Shown here: one piece after another, positions 33,526 through 44,960 of the stretch
Position numbering within the stretch: position 1 is the stretch's first letter
Layout: each line of letters begins with the position of its first letter
Source of the DNA: Nymphalis io
Taxonomy: Eukaryota > Arthropoda > Insecta > Lepidoptera > Nymphalidae
NCBI RefSeq assembly: GCF_905147045.1
Contig: NC_065897.1
Location: 9,625,001-9,689,000 of the forward strand
Length of the DNA: 64,000 bases
Direction: 5' to 3'
Notes under the pieces: model-generated
The model's input: only the letters and a program-made list of their open reading frames with translations
What the model was told of the DNA's origin: nothing
Databases searched by the model: none
Made by a program: the position numbers and the translations under genes

Positions 33526-35235
33526 ATGATTAACGCATTGCTTATAAATTCATGAACGATATTTTATAGAGATCATAGAAAGTTATAGGTACCTTTTATA
33601 TACTAATATACTACCTAAGCCCTAAAAATAAAAAACTGATATTAAGAGGAGAAATTCAAATTTAAAGGTAAACTTCAAGCGAATATTTTAAAGTACATTA
33701 GCATCGCTTATTAATAAAGACAGTTTTCAACATCCACTCTCTTCAAAGTATTACAAGAATGTTCCTTAGAAATTCGAGATAAAAGTATCAAATTAATTTT
33801 TAACAATGTGCCGTTAATATAGTCGAGTTTTTCTTTTGTGGTACATTACAATGAAAATTCGTCTTAAGCGTGACGCTAAGCTTCCATCGCATGGAAAAAA
33901 TAATGATTTATTTATGTCAATGGCGATAGCCGAGGGCTGTGTTTTCCCGTACAAATTGGTTATTGTTACAATAAAATACTTTTATTACATCGTTAGTAAA
34001 ATGAGAACAGGTAGATCCTTTTTCAATTACCCCCTACTTCAGATAATAAAAAGGGAGTTTGACGGCTAATCTAAGATTTTTAACGTTCGACATCAAATTG
34101 TGTTCTATTGTGTTCGCTTTTTTTGTTTTCTTTCATAATAAAGGAGATATTTGAGTGGAGCGTATTTTCTTAATACAAAGACATATTCCAGCGTCTAGAC
34201 TTAGCCATGTGTGAAATAACCTGGGGAATTGTACACCTACTAATAAACCTTAAACGTAGGATATAAAACTAATAGTGAGCGTCACTCCGTCGTAAACTGC
34301 GTTATTAACCGAGAAGAGGCTTTGAGCGCGTTTCCTTTGTGTGCGTTGAATGCAAAAATATAAAATACAACTAATCAATGATATGCAATTTAATTCTTTG
34401 TAAACAAAGTGATAGTAATATATTTAAATAATATCATAAATAATATAGTCAATTTTTTAAACTGTATTCGTGTTTGCAGCGTGAGTATTAGTTTCGCCAA
34501 TTTGCCAACCAATCATTACGTTCAAAATTAATAATTATAACGTGTATTATTATCATGCAGGATATATAAGAATTTTACTGTATTTGGGTACCTATGTCAT
34601 GTAATGGATAAGTGTCAATACTGATATTTTTGTAGGTTCTTCTCAGTTCCGAATGTAGATTCTATATGTGTTAATATTTAATTTTAATTTATAACTTAAA
34701 AAGATTCAAAAAGGTTGTAAGAGTTATTTATTTAAATGAAAATCACCTAATTCAAATTGTTTTTATTGTAATAATACATACATTTGTATAATTCATTTAA
34801 CTCACTCTAACCCATATATCAATTAGGTGTATTTACCGAGTTTTTATTCGGCATCATATTCGGACTATGGCCTGTAGCAAATTATGAATTAAAAAGCTTA
34901 GGAAAAAAGTTACATATCATTATGAGAATATCCATTATTCTGATTAGCTAGTATCGATAACGTGTAATTATAAAATAATATTTTTTTTACGTCACTATAA
35001 AACATACAATGATAATGGAAACATGCAGAACGTAGTTTTTACTCGTGGAAAAAGATGATTTTCAAAACCCTTGTAGCTTAACTTCGTATGTGCAAACTTT
35101 TAATTTTGCACCGTAATGTGTAACTACTTTAATCCCTTTTCAAACTTATTATTTTGTTTTGTTTACCTTTTTTCATTTGTTTTGTAAAGATGCTAATTAA
35201 AATGTTATTATTGAGAATATATCACATTTTTTTTA
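33526..35235. other. AT-rich unique stretch of about 1.7 kb
   Basis: No recognised repeat or gene. A 77-codon frame (33836-34069) is unconvincing. Confidence 0.35.
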
Positions 35236-35365
35236 AATAAGCAGCATACTGGCTAATAGGACACCTGATGGTAAGTAGTCACTAACGCCCAATGATTACA
35301 CTGCACTGCAAGAAGTTTTTGACAATCCTTTACATCGCCAATTGCCACCAACCCTGGGAACTAAA
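35236..35365 (-). repeat. SINE-B, 3' part
   Basis: GGACACCTGATGGTAAGTAGTCACTAACGCCCA and GCCACCAACCCTGGGAACTAA identify it. Unrelated sequence (35370-35455) separates it from a further SINE-B scrap at 35462-35492 and 35806-35845, the target of the next insertion. Confidence 0.65.
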
Positions 35366-35492
35366 ATGGTATTAAGAAATATTATAAATAAATATTAATA
35401 TTACAAATAAATAGATCGTTTATGTAAAGATAATGTGTTTTGACTGACATCATTATACTTGACACTTTGTATTGTTGTTTTGTGATAGAATA

Positions 35493-35793
35493 AAAAAGCC
35501 GAGATGGCCTAGTGGTAAGAACGCGTGAATCTTAACCGATGATCGTGGGTTCAAACCCGGGAAAGCACCACTGAATTTTCATGTGCTTAATTTGTGTTTA
35601 TAATTCATCTCGTGCTTAACGGTGAAGGAAAACATCGTGAGGAAACCTGCATGTGTCTAATTTCATTGAAATTCTGCCACATGTGTATTCTACCAACCCG
35701 CATTGGAGCAGCGTGGTGGAATAAGCTCCAAACCTTCTCCTCAAAAGGGAGAGGAGGCCTTAGCCCAGCAGTGGGACATTAACAGGCTGTTAC
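35493..35793 (+). mobile_element. SINE-A, full length, with 12-bp target-site duplication
   Basis: The copy is complete from GCCGAGATGGCCTAGTGG (A box) and GTGGGTTCAAACCCGGG (B box) to GACATTAACAGGCTGTTAC. It retains the GGAAAACATCGTGAGGAAACC segment missing in the 22-26 kb copies. It is flanked by TGTGATAGAATA at 35481-35492 and 35794-35805, which is SINE-B sequence, so SINE-A inserted into SINE-B. It is the best SINE-A reference here. Confidence 0.95.
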
Positions 35794-35902
35794 TGTGATA
35801 GAATATGTGCTGGCGTGCACCTGGCCCTACTACCATCGCCAATGAAAGTACTAAAGAAAAATAAAATATGAACCACATTTAATAGAATGTATGTAATATG
35901 TA

Positions 35903-36149
35903 TATAAGTCGAAATGGCTCAGTGGTAAGAACGCGTGAATCTTAACCGATGAACGTGGGTTCAAACTCGGGCAAGCACCTGAATTTTCATTTGGTTAATT
36001 TCTATTTATAATTCATCTCGTGCTTTTCGGTTAAGGAAAACATCGTGAGGAAACCGTTGTCGAATAAGCTCCAAACCTTCTCCTCAAAAAGGGAGAGGAG
36101 ACCTTAGCCCAGCAGTGGGACATTTATAGGCTGTTACTTACTTATTTAC
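35903..36149 (+). mobile_element. SINE-A, internally deleted, with 13-bp target-site duplication
   Basis: The head and 3' end are intact, but the ACATGTGTATTCTACCAACCCGC region is deleted between GAGGAAACC and GTCGAATAAGCTCC. It is flanked by TATGTAATATGTA at 35890-35902 and 36150-36162. Confidence 0.9.
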
Positions 36150-36163
36150 TATGTAATATGTAG

Positions 36164-36462
36164 AGCCGGCCATCTCGGCTAGACCACAGTGGTTTACATG
36201 AATCTGAACCGAAGCTTGTGGATTCAAATCCAGTTTACCACCACCACTAGATTTTTAAGTGTTTGCTTATAATTCATCTCACGACCGGTAAAGGAAAACA
36301 CCGTGACCTGCATGTGCTAGAGGAAAGTCTACGACTGCGTCCACAAATCTGTATTTGATCTGCGTGATGTAGTGTAACTGTCAATGGACGATAGTGATGA
36401 CTTTCCAACATGTGGTCCGTTTACTGGTAGCCTTCTCTCTACAGTAGGAATATTTTGCAATA
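36164..36462 (+). repeat. SINE-A, old diverged copy
   Basis: CCGGCCATCTCGGCTAGACC, GTGGATTCAAATCCAG and AATTCATCTC...GTAAAGGAAAACACCGTGACCTGCATGTG keep the family order with many changes. It follows the younger copy directly, so three SINE-A copies lie within 1 kb. Confidence 0.7.
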
Positions 36463-37000
36463 ATAAACTCGAAACTCACCACAGAAGACAGTCGAAAAAT
36501 GTCAGTGATATGCGACATTGACCATAATAATTATATATCAAAAAAACACGCATCAAAATAATATAACACCATAAGTCGGTTGTCAACATTTCATGGATGA
36601 GAATGAAGTACAGAAGTTCTTACAGTACAGATCAGTTAAATCATTTATGAATAGCGTCATATAAATTATACGAAATGAAATGTTCAAATGATAACTTTGA
36701 ATCATGAGTGAAGTGTGACTAATGTATATAGGCATTATTTACACAAGTCTTGTAGTAGAAGTTGCATTTTATCAACAAATCTTATATAAACCCTATGCAT
36801 TGAACAGTTTATCTCAAAGGATCCACCAATTCAGGTGTCGGCATTAACCATTACGAGATTCGCATAACACTTGAGGGAGCGGTTAGATAAAGCCGAGTCG
36901 GTCGCAGGGATTACTGTTGTAATGGTCATCTAGCTATATTAATGTTCTCTCCGTGAGGTTTGTTTCGCTATCTTGTTTGAGAAATTGATCAATATTCAGG
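36463..37000. other. Unique stretch
   Basis: No repeat or gene is recognised. Confidence 0.35.
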
Positions 37001-37004
37001 CATT

Positions 37005-37580
37005 TTAACCGATATAGCTCAGTGGTTATACACGTAAAAAGACCGCAAGTTCAAATGTGTACTTTTCAATTTTCGTGTGCTTAATATGTTTTTATAATAC
37101 ATCTTCTGACTGGCTCGTTGGTCTTGTGGCTAGATGTAAGGCCGCAGACCCGGAGGTCTTGGGTTCAAATCCCAGGTCGGGCCAATAAATAGTTAGAGTT
37201 TTTCTGTCGAATTTGAAATTCTGGAAGTTGGCAGTGTGTACACTCCCGTGCCTTGAAAAACACGTAAAGCCGTTGGTAATGACCTCTTTCTGATCGTGTT
37301 GGATTGCCGTCCCATTGGATTATGAGAGGGAATAGAGAGTGCACCTGTACTTGCGCACACACTTGTGCACTATAATATGTCCCGCGCAGTTGGCTTATCT
37401 CTCTTGAGATTGGCCGCCGTGGCCGATATCGGTCTGGAGGACTTTATTATTATTATAATACATCTTGGTAAAGAAAGACATCGCGATAAAACCAAAAGTG
37501 CATGTGCCGAATAAAAATCTGCCGTATCCGCATTGAAGCAAACCATCTCAAGTCATAGCAGTGTGACATCTACGGTCTTT
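37005..37580 (+). repeat. SINE-A split by a SINE-C
   Basis: The left part (37005-37105) has GATATAGCTCAGTGGTTA and GTGTGCTTAATATGTTTTTATAAT. The right part (37453-37580) has ACATCGCGATAAAACC and a degraded 3' half. The intact SINE-C at 37106-37452 separates them. Confidence 0.8.
37106..37452 (+). mobile_element. SINE-C, full length, with 14-bp target-site duplication
   Basis: It is complete from GGCTCGTTGGTCTTGTGGCTAG and CTTGGGTTCAAATCCCAGG to GATATCGGTCTGGAGGAC and a (TTA)n tail. It is flanked by TTATAATACATCTT at 37092-37105 and 37453-37466, which is SINE-A sequence. The 65-codon minus frame is its translation. The head looks tRNA-like but is not a free-standing tRNA gene. Confidence 0.95.
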
Positions 37581-38189
37581 ATACTTAACATACAGGTGTT
37601 GTAGTAAAGCTTAAAACTTGCTATAATAATATCAAGAAATAGACACATTAAGTACGAACGTCCTAAAACCTTTCTAATTTATACGACATTACTATCGATA
37701 TTTCACTGAGCCATAAGCTTAATAAAAAGAAAATAGCTATAAACTTACAATATTATCTGATTAAATTTTTTTAAGTTTTATCTTCATGTGTAGTGTCAAC
37801 CTTTCGAAAATGGCAGTGTAATGTTATTACATATCGGGTTTAATTTCCACGTCAATAGGTTTTAATTGGAAGATATTATCGGTTCGCAGTAAATACAGTT
37901 ATCCGCAGTGAACAGATCGCAAAATTGTAAGCTGCACGTACAGTCTACATATTCGATATATACATATGTCGAGCTGTCTATTTTGCTAATGAAATAAAGT
38001 AGTTAATTTGATCTAGTTGTTTTATATGATTTTCCGATGTACGCAAAAAATGAATCTAAATAGTAGGAAAGTAAACATTTATCATAAATATCCGCTACTT
38101 ATTACATGTGGTAATAAACATTCTAACTTGTCAGATATTTGCTCCGTAATATAAAAAGCACACTAAGAAAGGATTTTGTAAATATACTA

Positions 38190-38320
38190 TTGTGGCGCTC
38201 AATCTTCAAGTTCATCAAGTGGTAAGATTGCATCCCGACGTCCTGGTTTGAGATTCTGGATCGGGTTGATAAAAAATATTAGGTTTTTCTGTAAAGAAAT
38301 TCTTAATATCAGAGGTAATA
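38190..38320 (+). repeat. SINE-C head, degraded
   Basis: TTCATCAAGTGGTAAGATTGCATCCCGACGTCCTGG and GATCGGGTTGATAAAAAATATTAGGTTTTTCTG follow the SINE-C head in diverged form. Confidence 0.5.
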
Positions 38321-38327
38321 AGAAACA

Positions 38328-38400
38328 GGCTGTGAATGTCCCACGGCTAGACTAAGACATCCACTTTCTTCAAGGAGAAGGTTTTGAGCTTGAGGGAACA
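38328..38400 (-). repeat. SINE-A 3' end fragment
   Basis: ACAGGCTGTGAATGTCCCACGGCTAG and TCAAGGAGAAGGTTTTGAGCTT are the reverse SINE-A 3' end. Confidence 0.6.
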
Positions 38401-39230
38401 GTGCATTCTAGATCTTGCATACACACTTGTGCTAATAATATTATAAAATTTCCTCCGTACAACTGACAAAAAACAAAAAAAAAATGTGTTAAAAATTCAA
38501 AAAAATTTTGTTCTAATTGACGAAGTTTTACGTTTTGTTGGTTAAAAAAAAATTATCGACTTTTTTATGTTTTTATTTCTGCCAAAGCAACACAGGTATA
38601 GAATATCAAGAAAATCGTAGGATGTAAGTGCTTTCTCTACAAAATTAGAAATTGATATAAAATCATTATACACTACACATTACTAGAATGTATAGTATAT
38701 AATCTTCAATTATGTTATCTACTTGTCAAGATCTCTATTATAATAATAGTATAGTAAAAACTATAAAATTCTAACCACTAATTATGTTAATGATAAATAT
38801 TACTTTACGCTAATTTAAGATACTTATAATTGGAATATATATGAGAATTATGGATATGAAGTAAATTATTTTATGTGAATAAAGAAACGTTAAAGGTTGT
38901 ATTTTTTTACGACGAGACGAATCAGACTTATATATGTTATGACATATAAAATATAAATTTATGCACAAAAAATAAAACAAAACGAATTAAGAAATAAAAT
39001 TATGCGAAATGCTTAAAGTAATTTTTTTATCCCAAGTGGTGTTAAAAAAAACATCACTTCGCAAAAAGTACAATATATCAGCTACAATTTTATGTAAATT
39101 AACATAGACACAAATCTAGGAAGACGTACGTTACATTCTTATATACAATACTAGTAAAGCAAGTTTTGACAAGTCAAAGGTTTAGTTTTAAGCTATAATT
39201 AATTTCCGTTTAAGAAATTCTTATATAGTT
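38401..39230. other. AT-rich unique stretch
   Basis: Very AT-rich; nothing is recognised. Confidence 0.35.
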
Positions 39231-39309
39231 TTTTTTTATATAGAGTGGGTAAGCGGATGGGTAAATGGGCAACCTGATGGTAAGTGGTCACCCCACCCAT
39301 AGACATTAG
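39231..39309 (-). repeat. SINE-B tail fragment at the outer edge of the inverted repeat
   Basis: A T-run, GGGTAAATGGGCAACCTGATGGTAAGTGGTCAC and CATAGACATTAG are the reverse SINE-B 3' end. Its SINE homology stops in ATTAG, the exact word with which the inverted-repeat arm begins (39305). Confidence 0.7.
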
Positions 39310-39859
39310 TCATATCTATTAGTGTAGGCGAACACTCAATCAAATGTCAAATATTACATACGTTTAAAAGTTGGTAATGCATAAAATATATATAGGTAAT
39401 GGGAGTTCATATTAAGTACATAAATGCTGAGGCAAAAAAACAACTGAAGCCAACAAGTATTTCAAATATTCTCCAGAGGCGGCAGAGCAATTCTGTAAGA
39501 ATTAATTAGAAACTCACGACCGTGTAATATGTGATAATGACTCCGCGTATCACCGTAAGACGGTTTTTAATATTTTTTTTATTCTTTTATATCTATGTTA
39601 TAGGTAGGCAGACGGGCAAACGGGTCAAACTGGCCACATGACGGTAAGTGGTCACGACCCATAGACATTAGCAATGTTAGAATTAACCATCCCTTACAAT
39701 GCCAATGCGCTAAAACTTGGGAACTAAGATGCTATATCCCTTTGCCTATAGTTATCTACACTAGTTCACTCACCCTTCAAACTGACCCACAATAATACTG
39801 TGCTATTTCGCGGTAGAAAATCTGATGACTGAGTGGTACCTACCCAGACCAGCTTGCAC
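39305..39859. repeat. Large inverted repeat, left arm (555 bp)
   Basis: This segment matches the reverse complement of 40884-41567. The outer part (about 39305-39580, from ATTAGTCATATCTATTAGTG to CACCGTAAGACGGTTTTTAA) is not a known family here and looks about 95% identical between the arms by eye. The inner part (39575-39859) is a SINE-B in minus orientation. A transcript through both arms could form a long double strand. Confidence 0.9.
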
Positions 39860-40883
39860 AAATACAACCAAGTGATATATAATTCAATTGAAATGTTAAG
39901 CCTGTAGTGTGGACAAATAAACTCTACTAAACCAATTTCAACAATACCAGTAATATAATATTCATTTGTTTACAAACTAGCTCTTAAGCAAGAAGTTGCA
40001 AAACATGCCGCTGATTGCTGGTCTTAATAAATTGGTACATATACAATTTCCAAATCGCTAACGAGTTGAACTCGGCAAGTGAACAGCGATATTTATTGTC
40101 TCGATAAAATATTCCTTCCCCTTTATATTTACAATACTGTTGACACAATAACATACATTATGTATATTAATAAAAAACAAATTCGCTTTAATATAATATA
40201 AAACTTCAACTTCAAAAAACATAATAATATAAAACTTCAAAAGAAAATTATTTTAAGTTAACAAAACTATAATTTATTATTATCTAAAAATAAAAACACT
40301 GAGAATTTTCAGAGTTTTCTGCCATCAATCTTACCAACGTACTCGTACCTACGTAGTAATATATTTTTCTCATAAACCATTTGTTTTAGTGTTTATATTA
40401 ACAATGAAACTAAAGTTTTAGCATTAGTGTACAGAGACTTCACGACAGATGGCGCTAGACGCTAATGACGTCGACGGCGGGGCATTAAATTATTTTTACG
40501 ATCTACCCGCGCGATCTAACGCAACCGTCCAGTATACTGCGCTGTTTCTTTAGCTTTAATATTGAGTTATGGGTTTAAAGAGCTAATAAAATTGTTGAAG
40601 AAAATGTCTGAACATTATTAAGTTATTTAGTGTTGTAATTAGTGTTCAGGGGAATTATATTTTAGTTAAAAATAAATAAGGTGTGTTTTAATTGAGTTAA
40701 GTTTTATAAAAAAATGACTTGCTAAGGTTGTAGAACGTTACGATAAGCTTATAAATATTTACTTATTAACTAGATTATACAAAGCCATGCAGTTATATTC
40801 TATAGGAACTCACTTTATGAAGTGAATGAGATACGTCTCAACCGGCAAATATATTTTACTAAGTTACTAGGCAGTAAGACGTA
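39860..40883. other. Spacer of the large inverted repeat
   Basis: About 1 kb of AT-rich unique DNA with one mixed-base patch (about 40440-40540) that contains ACAGATGGCGCTAGACGC and ACGTCGACGGCGG. The AGATGGCGCT word resembles a CTCF-type site, but one match proves nothing. A 60-codon minus frame is AT-driven. Confidence 0.35.
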
Positions 40884-41567
40884 GTGCGAGCTTGTTTGGG
40901 TAGATACGACCCACTCATCAGATATTCTACCGCAAAACAGCAGTACTTAGTATTGTTGTGTTCTGGTTTGAAGGATGAGTGAGCCAGTATAACTATAGGT
41001 ACAAGGGACTAGCAACAGCCTGTGAGTGTCCCACTGCTGGGCTAAGGCCTACTCTCCTTTTTTTGAGGATTTCGGTGTTTATTCCACCACACTGCTACTT
41101 AGCTGCTTTAAGCTGTTAGTGGAAACAAGGGACAACATCTTAGTTATCAAGGTTGGTGGCGCATTGGCGATGTAAGGAATAGTTAATTCTAACATTGCTA
41201 ATGTCTATGGGTCGTGACCACTTACCATCATGTGGCCCGTTTGACCCGTTTGCCCGTCTGCCTACTTATAACATAGATATAAAAGAATAAAAAAAATATT
41301 AAAAACCTTCTTACGGTGATACGCGGAGTCATTGTCACATATTACACGGTCGTGAGTTTCTAATTAATTCTTACAGAATAGCTCTACCGCCTCTGGAGAA
41401 TATTTGACGCTAATACTTCAGTTGTTTTTTTGCCTGAGCATTTATGTACTTAATATGAATATTCACTCCCATTACCTATTTATATTTTTATGCATTACCA
41501 ACTTTTAAACGTATGTAATATTTGACATTTGATTGAGTGTTCGCCTACACTAATAGATATGACTAAT
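40884..41567. repeat. Large inverted repeat, right arm (684 bp)
   Basis: Reverse complement of 39305-39859, longer because a SINE-A fragment (41010-41124) has been inserted. Its SINE-B part is in plus orientation at 40884-41275; the non-SINE part ends at 41567 with ATATGACTAAT. Confidence 0.9.
41010..41124 (-). mobile_element. SINE-A 3' fragment with 9-bp target-site duplication
   Basis: CAACAGCCTGTGAGTGTCCCACTGCTGGGCTAAGGCC is the reverse SINE-A 3' end, 5'-truncated. ACAAGGGAC flanks it at 41001-41009 and 41125-41133. The left arm lacks it, so it arrived after, or independently of, the arm duplication. Confidence 0.8.
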
Positions 41568-41637
41568 AGCTGATATTATGAAATAATTACGGTTCTTATT
41601 TATATTAGAATTCGTTTAATTAATAATAAAATATTAA

Positions 41638-41680
41638 TGAAAGAGATTAGAAATACTTGACGTGTTTCTAACCTCTTTCA
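41638..41680. repeat. Hairpin, 16-nt arms with one mismatch
   Basis: The arms 41638-41653 (TGAAAGAGATTAGAAA) and 41665-41680 pair except at one position; three more inner pairs including a G/U are possible around TTGAC. It lies about 70 bp outside the right arm of the inverted repeat. Confidence 0.65.
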
Positions 41681-41760
41681 CATATCATACAAAGTTTATA
41701 ATTAAGGCTTTGGATATTAGATGGTGTAGATCCACTTATTATGTTTATCCTAATATTATA

Positions 41761-41832
41761 AGGCTTATATAATTATATATATATTAGGCTTATATTATAT
41801 ATATAAGGCTTATATTATAAGGCTTATTATAT
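41761..41832. repeat. Imperfect tandem repeat of AGGCTTAT
   Basis: AGGCTTAT recurs four times, at 41761, 41786, 41806 and 41820, joined by TATATA spacers of variable length. This is a small AT-rich minisatellite. Confidence 0.7.
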
Positions 41833-41841
41833 TGTTTGTTA

Positions 41842-41996
41842 AACGGGCTAATCTCAAAATCTTCCAACTTTTTTACGTTAGATAGTCCACTTATTGAGTA
41901 TGATTATAAACTATAATAAAACATCAAGCTATGACCTATAAGGGCGTAGCAGTAATGAATAACTTGGGTAAAACCGAGTGAAGCAGCTAGTCTCTT
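41842..41996 (+). mobile_element. Helitron-like fragment
   Basis: ACGTTAGATAGTCCACTTATTGAGTATGATT, GACCTATAAGGGCGTAGCAGTAATG and AAACCGAGTGAAGCAGCTAGTC resemble a lepidopteran repeat ending in CTAGT, as expected for a Helitron 3' end. Confidence 0.4.
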
Positions 41997-42116
41997 TATA
42001 TATAAAAATAAATTATTGTTTTGTTCGTATTCTATGCGTTATGGGTGTTTGTTTATAAAGCAAACATTATTCATATGTTATAAGCTTGTAAAACAATTAC
42101 AAAATATGAGAAAAAC

Positions 42117-42222
42117 CCTGAGTTTCTTTCGCCTGTTCTTCTCAGGTTAGGGTGTTTGCTCTCTTTTATGAATCGGTGGTAGTTTTTAATTTGACAATCA
42201 TTGATTAAAGTATTTTGATTTT
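42117..42222 (+). repeat. Family F retroposon 3' end
   Basis: CCTGAGTTTCTTTCGCCTGTTCTTCTCAGG, TCGGTGGTAGTTTTTAATTTGACAAT and AAAGTATTTTGATTTTATG form a LINE-like 3' tail. A reversed copy lies at 43009-43150. Confidence 0.6.
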
Positions 42223-42914
42223 ATGTGATTTGTCGACATATAATTCACTCATATGCATCTAAATTTGCTACCAGTACTGTGAACATGGAACAGACGCCGA
42301 TTGAGTCGCATCGGATAATTGAGAATTAGCTTGTTTGAAATAAATATGAAATACGATTTATATGTGCGACATTACACTATCAAGCAACAGTATTAAAACG
42401 CCCGTAAACCTAGTCTAGACTGCGCTGTTTAAACACCTCGCAAATAGACACATGAGGCATAAATCGCTAAGTGAACCTCTGAAACGTGATATTGTTCGCA
42501 TTAATTATACAATAAAGGTAAATTATAGTTCTGTTTCGAAATGTGCAATGAAAAATACGTGTATTATAAATGATTTTTTTTTACAAAAATGAATAAATAA
42601 TATTAATAAATTAATTATTATTTAGTAAATCTAATCAACATCCGTTAATTTAGTCGCTCTTTGTTAATTTTTATAATTTTTTTTATTATAATAAAAATGA
42701 TAATTTCAACATTTAATTGACCGTAATTAATATAATTATGTATTGATAATAAAAAATTACCATTGTCGGCTCCTCTTAGTAGAATCCATCATCTGAACTC
42801 GTAGTAACTTGACTTTAAATTGAGATGATAAAGTGATGACGCCAATCATCTTCGTGTATTCACAACCTACGTGACATTGATTTTTTTCATTTAAATTTTA
42901 TCAAAATGATGATT

Positions 42915-42985
42915 GAAATGATTGATTTTAATATCATAATGAAATGATTTTAATATCGTAATGAAATTGAATGAAATGATTTAAA
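42915..42985. repeat. Short tandem repeat, about 22-bp unit
   Basis: TGAAATGATTTTAATATCRTAA is repeated with length variation about three times. The surroundings are AT-rich. Confidence 0.6.
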
Positions 42986-43008
42986 TAATAAATGTCACTT
43001 AATATCAA

Positions 43009-43150
43009 AACCAATATTCTTTATTGAAATAGGCTCATAAATCACAAATATATATCAATTTTCAAGTTACCTTTTTGATTTGAAAACTACCACCAGCTCG
43101 AAATGTAGATCGAGAAGAACGGGCAAGAAACTCTGTAGTTACTCTTTTCA
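43009..43150 (-). repeat. Family F retroposon 3' end
   Basis: The + strand shows CCAATATTCTTTATTGAAATAGG, ACTACCACCAGCTCGAAATGTAG and GAAGAACGGGCAAGAAACTCTGTAGTTACTC, the reverse of the family at 42117. Confidence 0.6.
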
Positions 43151-44279
43151 CGAATTTACATAGGTATATTAAAATTTATTCAATATATATAGGACTCTCA
43201 TTCTAATATCCTTTATTATAGGGTTCACAATTACAAACATGTACATTTTATTTTTCTGAATTACGCAACACTAATATATGTAACTATTAACATTATATTG
43301 TAAAAACAAATGCTAACGATAGCTTGTTTATAATCGACACAGTGCCATCTAGTAATGAATTTATGTAATAAACATCTTGAAATAAGCTAATTAGACAACA
43401 TGATATATATTAAATACTATTAAATTTATTATTTACTTTATATGAAAATCAAACAAAAATAAGTAGCCTTTTTATCAACGTCAATGTTTCAAATGTTGTC
43501 AAATGTTTTTTTTATAAGTAAAATTATTAATAGGCCAAGTTAAAAATATATCTGTCGTTTATTTTTATATAATAAACAGTTTGCATAATCATTATTATGA
43601 TTGCCTATTCATTTTCCTAGATTGTAACTCTTACTTCGTCGTGTAATAGGTAGATACATTAAATAACTATGAAGTTGTGTATTAGGTACATTAAGCTTTA
43701 CCTTTGGACAATATGTTATATATAATGGGTAATGTCAGTAGTTTCTCGTAGCTAAGAAAATTTACTTTCTCTAAGGTCATCGCGATCGGATCAAGCCCTC
43801 CGTAATCCGTATGGCCTCATAAAACTAATATCACGACATAAACTAAGTTATTAAGTAGAAAACAGCTGCGTCCGAAGCTATATACTCGTAGTTAAGAGGA
43901 ACGCGATCAATTTTAATGATAATTAGAGCCGACCACACAAATTCCAATTCTGTTTTACAAGTGAATAGATTGTCCACGTTTTTGTCGTTAAAAGTGCGTA
44001 AAACATTTTCTTGAACGGCTGACTTTTATTTTACGACATTTTTACTATGCGCAAAAATAATGCTTCACTGTTCTTACTGTCTTGCGTTATATTTTTGTAT
44101 ATCAAAATGTAGCGATGATAGTTGGTTTTCATAAATGACATCATATTTCGGAATATTCAATTGTTTTCTATACGCTTTTAGGATTATCTTACTGTTGCTG
44201 ACAGTCCATTCCTGATAGATTGAAATTTGGAAAAAATTTAAATTTGAAAAATTGAAAGAGACAATTCTGAAAAGAGACT
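43151..44279. other. Unique stretch of about 1.1 kb
   Basis: Nothing is recognised; a slightly mixed-base patch is at 43770-43930. Confidence 0.35.
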
Positions 44280-44372
44280 AGCGCCAACTGCGCTAGACAT
44301 AATATCATAGTGTTGCCGTGTGTGCCAAAACACAGGGCACTCCCTGTTCCCTCTTATAATTCGATGGGATAA
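44280..44372 (-). repeat. SINE-C fragment
   Basis: GCGCCAACTGCGCTAGACATAATATCATAGTG and AGGGCACTCCCTGTTCCCTCTTATAATTCGATGGGA are reverse SINE-C. Confidence 0.6.
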
Positions 44373-44960
44373 AACTTCTTATGCAAAATTTTGTAAAATT
44401 ATCAATATTTGCTTTAGCTTTTCAGTATTAGCTTACACGTTGATTTTCCGAAAACATCTGTTCATAAATGCGTAATAGAAACTTTGTTTGTATTGTGACT
44501 TTTTACCTTTTACTTTTATCTTTCATATAACGTTTAAATGTATATAACGTTTTTAACTAAGGTTATGAATATGTATTGAGTCAATTATTTGGCTTAAACA
44601 ATTGCCGTTGAACTGAAAAATAAAAAATATTCGAAGGAGTAATATTTAAAAATATTGAACAATGTTAATGATGATTAAAACTGACCATTACATGAAAATA
44701 ATAAAATTATTAAAACGCTCCTTAATTGGTGTCGTTTTATTAACAGCAATAGAATGAAAATGTAATTAACAAAATAATATCGTGTTAGAGATTCCTAAAG
44801 GCCACGAGAGTTGAGACTGCATGTAGGAAAGCAATAAGACGACTATTAAGCGTTGCACCCGCGAGATAATCGCTACAATAACAACAATTCTTGCAATCTA
44901 ATTACAGCGAATTCAAATACAACCAGAATTCTATTAGTTCAGAAATCGAATTGCTTGCCA
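44373..44960. other. AT-rich unique stretch
   Basis: Nothing is recognised in this stretch. Confidence 0.35.

Noticed and set aside
37112..37183. tRNA-like sequence with A and B boxes
   Set aside because: It is the head of a full SINE-C with its own target-site duplication. The same holds for the heads at 22789, 23679, 24661, 25551, 32781, 35493 and 51355.
40440..40460. CTCF-type insulator site (AGATGGCGCT)
   Set aside because: One short match in 64 kb without supporting data is not evidence. It does lie in the spacer of the inverted repeat, so it is mentioned there.
41761..41832. CRISPR-like array
   Set aside because: The repeat is 8 bp with spacers of TATATA of variable length in eukaryotic AT-rich DNA; it is a minisatellite.
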